Shown here piece after piece: positions 61,001 through 64,000 of a stretch of DNA of 64,000 bases. A program made the position numbers and the translations under genes. Numbering within the stretch: the stretch's first letter is position 1; each line of letters begins with the position of its first letter. The notes beneath the pieces were generated by a model. That model was not told the DNA's origin. It saw only the letters and a list, made by a program, of their open reading frames with translations, and did no database searches. The stretch comes from Rhizomys pruinosus (lineage: Eukaryota; Chordata; Mammalia; Rodentia; Spalacidae), in contig VZQC01013731.1 in NCBI GenBank assembly GCA_009823505.1, forward strand, positions 1,983,945 to 2,047,944. Direction: 5' to 3'.

Positions 61001-63119
61001 CCATGGGTCTCTGAGGAGGCACTGGAGGCTGCTGAGAGACCTTCCCAGTCGGGGGCCTGTCTGTGGAAACACAATATTAAAATGCTGCTGCTGCCTGCTG
61101 CCTTGATGGCTGCTTTTCTCACACAGCTCCTTTGACTATTATCACCGTGAGGGTTTTGTCTTTCAATACACAAAAGGAGGGGAGGCGGGGAGGCTGAAGC
61201 AGTGTCCGACACGACTCCCAGAGTTAGATGTGTTATCATCTGGGAGTGCACACTGCCAGCCTCCTGAAAGCAAGCTCCCTCATGAGCAATATGCAAGTGG
61301 GTCTGCATTTATTTTCCGTCACCTCCTCTACTAGAAAGTAATTCCAGGAGACAAAGGTACATCTTGCTTCCAGATGACTTCCAGCACACGGTGTCTAGAT
61401 CACAGTAGGAGAAGAGCAATTTGTGAATGAATGCATGCATGAGTGAATGAATGAATGAGTGAATGAACGAGGGAGATATGGGCTTGTAGGAATGGCTAGA
61501 AGAGGAACATCTTAAAGACTGTGGCATTATAAACACTTTCACGTTTATTCTGGCAGTCTGTAGGTGGCAGCGATATGTAACTGTGACAGGGTCCACTGTC
61601 AGGGCCAGCAGGCTGGGAAGAAGCCTTACCGATATACATGGAGTTGGTGTTCGGGAAAGGCTTGGCGGGCAGGATGGAGCTCTGCAGAGCCTCCTCGTCG
61701 TTGGAGGGGGGAGGTTCGTAATCAGCAGCGTCTTCCACCAGCACCTCATCCTCCTCGTTTGGAGACTCATAGTCACCATCATCCTCCCCATCAGGATCAT
61801 CGTCATTGGGGCTTTCATAGTCATCGTCTTCCTGCCATCAAGGGGAAGGACAATGCATCCTTACAAGGTGCTGTTGGAACTCTCCACACAGTGAACACAC
61901 CCTGCGGTGGCCCAAGGAGGTGATACCCTCCACGCCTATCAAGAAAGATCTTCAGAGCACAAGGCCTCAAGGCCACGGTATCAGAGCCCTGGGACTTTTG
62001 GTCATCACCTCGAGAGCAGAACTGAGAGGGACATGAGAGCAGATGCTGACCGGGAGCATTGTCAGGAGAAGGGTTAAAAGGCCCGAGGAATTTTCGAGGA
62101 CACTAGTTAACAGTCACTTCCGGTCCTAGCATCCCTGTGCTCACGGCATGGCTTCTCACTGTGACTGATGGGAGCACTGAAGAGCAAGCAAATGGAAAAA
62201 AATTAGGTAAACAAAGCTGGGAACTGGGGAGGCTGACTAATATGCTTTAGGGGCTGGTGATGGATCTCAGGGATAGAAAGAGCTTGCTTGGCTTGTGGGT
62301 TCCATTCCCAGCACCATGTGAAGAGGAGGAGGAGGAGGAGGAGGAGGAGGAGGAGGGAGAAAGGAGGCAAAGAGAGGAGGAGGGGAGGAAAGAAAAGATG
62401 TGTCTGGGGGAATGTCTTGAACTGTTCTTTCTGCTGAATAGCGCATAGAATTGAAGGTGTGTAGCTTATAGCACAGCACAGCTGCTTTCCTGAAAATGAC
62501 TTTCCATGGTTTAGACTTTATAAATTTTATTATTATTTAATGTGTATGATTATATTGCCTGCATGTATGTAAGTGCACCCATGTGGCAGAATGGCCACAG
62601 AGGTCAGAAGAGGGCATTGGATCCCCTGGACCTGGAGTTAAGGATGGTTATTGGGTTCTGGGAGCCAAACCTGGATCCTTGGCAAGAGCAGCCAGTGCTC
62701 CTAATGGTTTGGGAAGCAGAATGGCAAGTGTGGTAATGGTCAGCAGTGGGGTGGCTAGCAACCTAGAGCCCAGGGGGCCAGTCTAGCCTGGCCTCTATGT
62801 TCATAAAGAGAGCTCTGTGTTACAGTTGAGCCCAGTCGTTCGTGTACTGTCCGTGGCTGCTCGTACCACACTAGCAGAACTGAGTAGTGGAGAGAGAAAC
62901 CTTTGGTCTTCCAAAACTGTGGCCTGTCCCTTTCTGAGCCCTGAAGTGGGGCCCATCAGGGCTTTGTCGGGGCCTTGTCGGGGCCTTGTCAGGGCCTTGT
63001 CAGGGCCTTGCTCCTTTTTCAGCATTATGATCAGTGTTTCCTACAAAGCTACAAGGATGGAGCAGCCCCAGCCATACTCACAAAGGACGACCAGCCACCA
63101 TTGTCCTCTTCATGGCTTT
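29080..63119 (-). CDS. LCP2: LCP2 (SLP-76 adaptor), 3' sixteen coding exons, 5' end outside window
   Basis: SLP-76 is a cytosolic scaffold in haematopoietic cells. It is phosphorylated by ZAP-70/Syk, joins LAT through Gads, and recruits Vav1, Nck, Itk and PLC-gamma1. On the minus strand I read sixteen exons with AG/GT borders and matching phases: 63082-63119, 61630-61831, 60963-61060, 59205-59271, 59026-59109, 52912-52937, 52771-52790, 52559-52666, 51222-51252, 46229-46241, 45401-45530, 43237-43286, 39884-39978, 39114-39191, 33768-33923 and 29080-29202. They total 1319 nt, or 438 residues plus stop. The human protein, as I recall it, has about 533 residues, so about 95 N-terminal residues (SAM domain) are missing to the right. 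Visible parts in order are three YESP/YEPP motifs in acidic sequence, a long proline-rich segment with the Gads-binding RSTK motif, and a C-terminal SH2 domain with FLVRD. Exons 60963-59026 are repeated at 56257-58270, probably an assembly fault. Identification is from remembered family sequence. Confidence 0.96.
29640..29842 (-). mobile_element. Older B2/B3-type SINE
   Basis: Minus-strand copy with the typical tatgtgtatgag tail side and ctgagccatctcc head side. A further SINE-like piece (ggtctggcaagatagctcag) lies at 29397-29550, plus strand, and a partial B1 at 29855-29968. Confidence 0.85.
30652..30848 (-). mobile_element. Older B2/B3-type SINE
   Basis: Diverged minus-strand copy, immediately beside the 3' end of the minus-strand L1. 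Confidence 0.83.
31047..31077. repeat. (TTG)n repeat in L1 3' end
   Basis: ttgttgttg run inside the 3' UTR of the minus-strand L1. A similar (GTT)n lies at 39664-39686. Confidence 0.9.
32412..32637 (-). mobile_element. B2-type SINE inside L1 ORF1
   Basis: Splits the ORF1 coding sequence of the minus-strand L1. Internal-duplication form (gttctcctggaattggagtt). Confidence 0.94.
33299..33432 (-). mobile_element. B1 SINE, older
   Basis: Minus-strand copy, diverged (ggtctccctatatagcccca). Confidence 0.85.
33455..33540 (+). mobile_element. ID-like SINE
   Basis: gggattagagatgaagctca followed by ggggcagagcatttgattag and ggttcaattccaagcacc: a tRNA-Ala-like ID/BC1-type head. Confidence 0.8.
33592..33622. 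repeat. (AAAT/AAAC)n microsatellite
   Basis: aaacaaacaaataaataaat tract downstream of an ID-like SINE (33455-33540). Confidence 0.92.
33768..33923 (-). CDS. LCP2: LCP2 central SH2 exon with FLVRD
   Basis: This 156-nt phase-0 exon encodes [20 protein letters not shown], then [20 protein letters not shown] and [12 protein letters not shown]. The arginine of FLVRD is the conserved phosphotyrosine-binding residue of SH2 domains. In SLP-76 this domain binds ADAP and HPK1. The acceptor is CTTCTAG and the donor GAG|GTAAGG. Confidence 0.97.
34150..34189. repeat. (GATA)n microsatellite
   Basis: About ten gata units in an LCP2 intron, ending in aggatatttcag. Confidence 0.95.
34686..34743. repeat. Perfect 23-bp inverted repeat with 12-base loop
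   Basis: 34686-34708 (cttgcaattggagtcactca ggg) is the exact reverse complement of 34721-34743, separated by agtctttagacc. The surrounding sequence looks like an old MER5A-type element, so the hairpin seems to be a local inverted duplication within it. It lies in the LCP2 intron between the last exons. Confidence 0.95.
34853..35073 (+). mobile_element. B2-type SINE without the internal duplication
   Basis: Flanked by aaaagtattgctctag on both sides. Confidence 0.95.
37157..37492 (+). mobile_element. Very short L1 3' end inserted in an older L1
   Basis: About 335 bp of L1 3' UTR ending in agagctctggtggggtggga and A-rich tail. It is flanked by copies of aaaaagtgttcattg. It splits the host L1 sequence, which resumes at 37671 (tcactaataattaaggaaat). 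Confidence 0.87.
37507..37660 (+). mobile_element. B1 SINE nested in L1
   Basis: Head gctgggcgtggtggcgcacg and poly(A) end. It is flanked by copies of aagtgttcattg, shared with the L1 3' fragment inserted next to it. Confidence 0.93.
38093..38305 (+). mobile_element. B2-type SINE inside L1 3' end
   Basis: Inserted in the L1 sequence; the flanks aaagaaagatgacat and aaagaaatatgacat are an aged target-site duplication. Single-segment form. Confidence 0.93.
38533..38776 (+). mobile_element. Young B2-type SINE at the L1 tail
   Basis: Inserted at the A-rich end of the L1; the flank aaaataaacaaaaatta is repeated on both sides. Internal-duplication form. Confidence 0.95.
39114..39191 (-). CDS. LCP2: LCP2 exon opening the SH2 domain
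   Basis: This 78-nt phase-0 exon encodes [20 protein letters not shown], then LRKINQ. EEWYVS and TRPEAEAAL form the first strand and helix A of the SH2 domain. The acceptor is GTATTTCAG and the donor CAG|GTATCA. Confidence 0.96.
39884..39978 (-). CDS. LCP2: LCP2 exon before the SH2 domain
   Basis: This 95-nt exon completes a glycine codon and reads [18 protein letters not shown], then [13 protein letters not shown]. The acceptor is ACTTTTAAG and the donor GAG|GTAATA. It is a proline-rich linker ending in an acidic run, as in SLP-76. Confidence 0.94.
41733..41893 (-). mobile_element. B1 SINE
   Basis: Minus-strand copy in an LCP2 intron; the flanking ttttctattta is repeated at both ends. Confidence 0.92.
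42598..42816 (-). mobile_element. Older B2/B3-type SINE
   Basis: Diverged minus-strand copy with head gggctagagagttgtctctg; in an LCP2 intron. An old B1 (42424-42548) precedes it. Confidence 0.82.
42982..43010. repeat. (GT)n microsatellite
   Basis: About 14 gt units followed by imperfect gtct/tgtgt sequence to about 43065, in an LCP2 intron. Confidence 0.95.
43237..43286 (-). CDS. LCP2: LCP2 50-nt exon [16 protein letters not shown]
   Basis: The acceptor is TGTCTCAACAG and the donor CAAG|GTTTGT. One base completes the serine of FSES, then the exon reads [16 protein letters not shown] plus one base. Phase and sequence agree with human [17 protein letters not shown] second AG six bases into the exon (AACAG) would lose two residues in frame. 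Confidence 0.9.
44445..45350 (+). mobile_element. Two successive rodent LTR-like repeats
   Basis: Two members of the same family (44445-44835 and 44925-45350) lie head to tail in one LCP2 intron, just downstream of exon 45401-45530 on the gene strand. Both have the gtcaac / cccagcccac / aataaatcctt-type order. Confidence 0.7.
45401..45530 (-). CDS. LCP2: LCP2 exon [14 protein letters not shown]...FSE
   Basis: This 130-nt exon has acceptor TCTCCCCCACAG and donor GAAAG|GTTGGT. It reads [19 protein letters not shown], then [18 protein letters not shown] and PGTFSE plus two bases of serine. In the family, the serine region at FSESNS is the reported HPK1 phosphorylation / 14-3-3 site. Confidence 0.94.
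45609..45764 (-). mobile_element. Young B1 SINE
   Basis: Near-consensus minus-strand copy; ccctagtcattttttt on both sides. It sits 80 bases upstream of LCP2 exon 45401-45530 on the gene strand. Confidence 0.95.
46229..46241 (-). CDS. LCP2: LCP2 13-nt microexon DEDD
   Basis: The exon is GATGAAGATGATG between acceptor TTACCAG and donor GTATGT. It reads DEDD plus the first base of valine. It joins RREN upstream and VHQR downstream, exactly as RREN-DEDD-VHQR in SLP-76. Without it the frame would break, so its inclusion must be constitutive for full-length protein. Confidence 0.88.
47145..47330 (-). mobile_element. L1 3'-end fragment
   Basis: On the minus strand this is an L1 3' UTR (gcagagtgcatgatctgggg) with poly(A) at the left edge (poly-T 47147-47160). 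The sequence from 47400 to 48000 may be older repeat DNA, which I do not recognise. Confidence 0.75.
48224..48475 (-). mobile_element. B1 followed by partial B2-type SINE
   Basis: A B1 (48224-48374, minus) abuts the tRNA-like half of a B2-type SINE (48374-48475, minus). An old SINE-like sequence at 48030-48200 (plus, gccccagcgagatggctcag) precedes them. Confidence 0.85.
48755..50800 (+). mobile_element. MaLR-like element with internal region and unlike LTRs
   Basis: 48755-49125 is an LTR of the 'ggagggctcagcacactgtg' family. gttggtacccgagagggggt then begins a non-coding MaLR-type internal part (49130-50450: gaggctaaactgaaaa, taagccaaggttatggcaga). It ends in the purine-rich gtgggggccagggagtgga. 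A different LTR type (50460-50800, tggtgccttgaataagaaat) follows. No coding capacity. Confidence 0.65.
51222..51252 (-). CDS. LCP2: LCP2 microexon [10 protein letters not shown]
   Basis: This 31-nt exon between TTCATTTCAG and AAT|GTAAGT completes an arginine codon and reads [10 protein letters not shown]. The human protein has a closely similar HGWGPDRREN. It ends in phase 0, which fits the following 13-nt exon. Confidence 0.9.
52559..52666 (-). CDS. LCP2: LCP2 exon [16 protein letters not shown]
   Basis: This 108-nt exon completes the arginine codon and reads [20 protein letters not shown], then [15 protein letters not shown] plus two bases. The acceptor is CTACCCAACAG and the donor AAG|GTAATT. 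The QKPPLPP segment belongs to the proline-rich part that in SLP-76 contacts SH3 domains such as that of PLC-gamma1. Confidence 0.94.
52771..52790 (-). CDS. LCP2: LCP2 microexon PSAPVG(R)
   Basis: This 20-nt exon has acceptor TCTCTTGCAG and donor GGAAG|GTAAGA. It reads PSAPVG plus two bases of arginine. The human protein has PSIPAGR at this place. It is only 121 nt from the previous microexon, so the intron between them is very short. Confidence 0.88.
52912..52937 (-). CDS. LCP2: LCP2 microexon GKKPPFSDK
   Basis: This 26-nt exon lies between acceptor TTGCTTGCAG and donor AAG|GTAAGC. It completes a glycine codon and reads GKKPPFSDK, as in the SLP-76 family after EPFTLG. It ends in phase 0. 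Confidence 0.9.
53373..53515 (-). mobile_element. B1 SINE
   Basis: Minus-strand copy in an LCP2 intron. Confidence 0.9.
54742..54977 (-). mobile_element. B2-type SINE, older
   Basis: Flanked by gtgggttcaaatctt on both sides. It is diverged from the young form. Confidence 0.92.
55006..55145 (+). mobile_element. Diverged B1 SINE
   Basis: Plus-strand copy (cccagacctggtgacacatg); it follows a B2-type SINE. Confidence 0.83.
55358..55442 (+). mobile_element. 5'-truncated B2-type SINE
   Basis: Only the 3' third is present (from tggcattgcatgac to the aaataaaataaa tail). It is flanked by aaaaataactccat on both sides, so it inserted already truncated. Confidence 0.9.
55640..55830 (+). mobile_element. 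L1 3'-end fragment with poly(A)
   Basis: A short L1 3' end (agcaccgaatgcatgatctgg-like, G-run 55721-55738, A-rich tail). It is flanked by agaaacagct before (55634) and after (55830), a target-site duplication. A distorted repeat of this end appears at 58455-58595. Confidence 0.85.
56257..56340 (-). other. LCP2: Duplicate copy of LCP2 exon 59026-59109 (Gads site)
   Basis: This is an 84-nt exon reading [16 protein letters not shown] in the same phase as 59026-59109. If both copies were real and transcribed, splicing exon 59026-59109 to 56436-56502 would shift the frame whenever the damaged exon at 58175 is skipped. Confidence 0.85.
56436..56502 (-). other. LCP2: Duplicate copy of LCP2 exon 59205-59271
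   Basis: This copy has the same 67-nt length, splice sites and reading as 59205-59271. It lies in the left copy of the ~2.6 kb duplication. It looks intact, but is probably the same genomic exon assembled twice. Confidence 0.85.
57486..57637 (+). mobile_element. B1 SINE, left duplicate with many small errors
   Basis: Same insertion as 60263-60420 (flank aaaaaatcatattccc on both sides of each). It differs by many one-base gains and losses: gcgacgcc for gcgcacgcc, ttaaccagc for ttaatcctagc, agggcgg for aggcgg, and so on. Confidence 0.9.
58175..58270 (-). pseudogene. Damaged duplicate of LCP2 proline-rich exon
   Basis: This corresponds to 60963-61060 but is 96 nt instead of 98. One C is missing in the CCCCC run and one in CCTCCTCAG, so the frame shifts twice. 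The acceptor CCACAG of the intact copy reads CCACCG here. Several further single-base differences lie nearby. It could not be spliced or translated correctly. I think it is an uncorrected sequencing/assembly copy, not a real pseudo-exon. Confidence 0.85.
58454..58454. other. Single ambiguous base N at the duplication junction
   Basis: This is the only non-ACGT base in the window. It sits exactly between the two copies of the duplication, where both flanks lose similarity to their counterparts. That is what a join between two overlapping contig ends would look like. Confidence 0.95.
59026..59109 (-). CDS. LCP2: LCP2 exon with Gads-binding RSTK motif (intact copy)
   Basis: This 84-nt exon reads (L)[16 protein letters not shown], then [11 protein letters not shown] plus one base. 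In SLP-76 the R-x-x-K motif in PSIDRSTKP is the high-affinity site for the C-terminal SH3 domain of Gads, which brings SLP-76 to LAT. The acceptor is TTTCCTCTAG and the donor is CTAG|GTTGG. It is duplicated, with equal length, at 56257-56340. Confidence 0.93.
59205..59271 (-). CDS. LCP2: LCP2 exon [18 protein letters not shown] (intact copy)
   Basis: This 67-nt exon follows AATGCAG, next to a long poly-A run on the plus strand (the polypyrimidine tract on the gene strand). It ends AAAGT|GTAAGC. It encodes [22 protein letters not shown] plus one base. It is duplicated, with the same length, at 56436-56502. Confidence 0.92.
60263..60420 (+). mobile_element. B1 SINE, right duplicate near consensus
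   Basis: Near-consensus B1 with poly(A) tail and clear target-site duplication. Its good agreement with B1 consensus supports the right copy as the correct sequence. Confidence 0.94.
60963..61060 (-). CDS. LCP2: LCP2 proline-rich exon (intact copy)
   Basis: This 98-nt exon follows the acceptor TTTCCACAG and ends at TCA|GTAAGC. It completes the aspartate codon of the previous exon and reads [18 protein letters not shown], then [14 protein letters not shown]. Proline spacing and phase agree with SLP-76. A second, damaged version lies at 58175-58270; comparing the two shows that this is the correct sequence. Confidence 0.93.
61431..61472. repeat. (GAAT)n-like repeat
   Basis: Imperfect gaatgaatgcatgcatgagt gaatgaatgaatgagtgaat tract in the LCP2 intron after the tyrosine-motif exon. 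Confidence 0.9.
61630..61831 (-). CDS. LCP2: LCP2 exon carrying the three phosphotyrosine motifs
   Basis: This 202-nt exon starts in phase 0 after ATGGCAG and ends with the first base of an aspartate codon before GTAAGG. It holds [16 protein letters not shown] and ADYEPPPS. These match the three tyrosines of SLP-76 (about 113, 128 and 145 in the human protein) that bind the SH2 domains of Vav1, Nck and Itk once phosphorylated. The exon then runs through [16 protein letters not shown] and ends at NSMYI. It is highly acidic and in full agreement with the family. Longer frames on the opposite strand here are shadows. Confidence 0.96.
62248..62318 (+). mobile_element. ID-like SINE
   Basis: ggggctggtgatggatctca through ggttccattcccagcacc; followed by the (GAG)n run. 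Confidence 0.75.
62323..62356. repeat. (GAG)n microsatellite
   Basis: A run of gaggag units at the 3' end of an ID-like SINE (62248-62315). It probably grew from the SINE tail. Confidence 0.93.
62520..62705 (-). mobile_element. Older B2/B3-type SINE
   Basis: Minus-strand copy, truncated at the head; in the LCP2 intron between the first two visible exons. Confidence 0.82.
62958..63012. repeat. 11-bp tandem repeat, five copies, beside an LCP2 exon
   Basis: Units are agggctttgtc, ggggccttgtc (twice), agggccttgtc and agggccttgct. The array begins about 70 bases into the intron downstream of exon 63082-63119 on the gene strand. Confidence 0.9.
63082..63119 (-). CDS. LCP2: LCP2 exon: [13 protein letters not shown], leading into the acidic region
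   Basis: This 38-nt exon begins after an acceptor reading TCTCCTTTGCAG and ends at TTT|GTGAGT. It starts with two bases of a split glutamate-type codon and reads [13 protein letters not shown]. In the family this is the linker between the SAM domain and the first tyrosine motif. It is the most 5' LCP2 exon I can find; the stretch from 63120 to 64000 shows no earlier coding exon. Confidence 0.92.
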
Positions 63120-63289
63120 CTGCAAAGGAGACAACACCAGAGAAGCTGCCATTGCGGAGTCAGAGCAGCTCTGCCAGCTGATGCCCACCACAGGCCTTCA
63201 TCCCTGTTCACCCCTGGGGGTCAGTGACTACTGTGCTTGGACACAATTCTCCTCGACAGCTCATGTTTAATCTGGTTCTCAATGTAACA

Positions 63290-63655
63290 CTATTAAGAGG
63301 TGGTGCGATAATTGGATAATTAGGTCAAGGAGACCTCATGAGTGGATGGATATCTTTCTTCAGAGACTGGATCAGTTCTCTCCAGACTGGGCTAGGTCTC
63401 ACAAGAGTCATCCGGGTCCTATGGGACTCACTTACTTACTTCAAGAGCACCATGGCATTTTGGTCACTTCCACACGTGCCCCTCTGCTAGTCTCCCATTT
63501 CCCACACTTTGACTCCATTTGTTATGACATCCTAACCAGAAGCTGAGCTGATGGCAGCAGTGTGCTCTCGAACTTTTAGTTAAAGAATCTTCTTTTCTTT
63601 ATAAAGTACCTAGCCTCGGTGCTTTGTGATAGTAACAGAAAATATAGTGAGACAG
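63290..63655 (+). mobile_element. MST/MaLR-type LTR, old
   Basis: Order of segments (attaagaggtggtgcgataa, ggagacctcatgagtggatg, ...aaagtacctagcctcggtgc, gtaacagaaaatatag) follows MST-type MaLR LTRs. Confidence 0.65.
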
Positions 63656-63860
63656 CAGGTTCCTACCAGCCATAGCATTTCTACCTAAGACTCTCCTTCC
63701 ATAAGACGGCAACAGTGATTCTTAATCTTTCTTGTGTGTATACAAAAGTTGTTTAAGAGTACTTTCATATATGCAATGCCTGGGGCCCTATTTTTAGGGA
63801 TTCTGATTCAGCGGGACTAGATGGGGCCCAGAAACCTGCAACTTGATGTTACATGCAATT

Positions 63861-64000
63861 TTTTTTTTTTTTTGGGTCTTTTTGAGACAGCATCTCCCTG
63901 TAGCTCCAGCTGTCCTGGAACTCACTATGTAGACCAGGCTGGCCTTGAACTCATAAAGATCCTCCTGCCTCTGCCTCCCAAGTGCTAGGATTAAAGGCAT
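63861..64000 (-). mobile_element. B1 SINE cut by the window edge
   Basis: Minus-strand B1 inserted in an old MER5A-like element (from about 63770); continues past 64000. Confidence 0.92.

Larger units (their letters stand above)
58455..61206. repeat. Right copy of ~2.6 kb direct duplication
   Basis: The clean match starts at 58596. The ~120 bases before it (58455-58595) resemble a distorted version of the L1 tail found left of the other copy (55660-55830): a G-rich run, then A-rich sequence, then poly(A). This copy has intact exons and continues into unique LCP2 sequence. Confidence 0.9.

Noticed and set aside
58175..61060. Real tandem duplication of LCP2 exons as an evolutionary novelty
   Set aside because: The N at the junction, scattered deletions, a broken acceptor and noisy edges favour an assembly fault. 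Kept only as something to test.
61309..61824. 171-codon minus-strand open frame
   Set aside because: It overlaps the LCP2 tyrosine-motif exon in another frame; the true frame gives DYESP/DYEPP motifs with correct splice sites.
62817..63227. 136-codon plus-strand open frame
   Set aside because: It lies opposite LCP2 exon 63082-63119 and runs through an 11-bp tandem repeat; no sign of a gene.

Overview
This is nuclear DNA of a muroid rodent, most likely outside the mouse/rat group. B1 (7SL-derived) and B2/B3-type (tRNA-derived) SINEs with target-site duplications occur throughout, along with L1 fragments and MaLR-type LTRs. The youngest tRNA-derived SINEs have a head reading 'ggggctggagagatggccta' that is not the usual mouse B2 head. 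Protein-coding content is a small fraction of the window, and most long open frames lie in repeats or opposite real exons.

Two genes can be supported, and they converge. (1) On the plus strand at 18.0-25.9 kb is a small four-exon gene. It has a non-coding first exon behind a ZNF143-type promoter motif and three coding exons that splice in phase to a 94-residue protein. I take it to be the orthologue of human C5orf58, from its position beside LCP2 and its C-terminal half; its function is unknown. (2) On the minus strand from 29.08 kb to beyond the right edge is LCP2, encoding SLP-76, the haematopoietic adaptor of T-cell, mast-cell and platelet receptor signalling. Sixteen coding exons are visible. 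They cover the acidic tyrosine-motif region, the proline-rich region with the Gads site, the whole SH2 domain and the stop. All phases agree and together give 438 residues. The SAM domain and first exons (about 95 residues) lie beyond position 64000.

Layout: 1-18.0 kb is intergenic, with old LTRs, MIRs, a 31-bp minisatellite (5906-6153), a possible conserved non-coding element near 7.6 kb and a poly(A)-tailed retrocopy-like end at 11.05 kb. The first gene spans 18.0-26.0 kb and has a 25-copy ~34-bp minisatellite in its last intron. The convergent intergenic gap is 26-29 kb. LCP2 fills 29-64 kb, with two internally deleted or nested L1 copies in its 3' introns.

The most important oddity is a ~2.6 kb direct duplication (55831-58416 and 58596-61206). 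It repeats three LCP2 exons and surrounds the only N in the window (58454). The left copy is about 25 bases shorter, has single-base deletions in an exon and a destroyed splice acceptor, and both sides become noisy toward the N. This looks like an assembly join of overlapping contig ends rather than biology, and it would corrupt any automatic LCP2 model. I found no previously undescribed biological system. The best leads are this artefact, the little-studied small gene, the LCP2 microexons and several unusual repeat structures.
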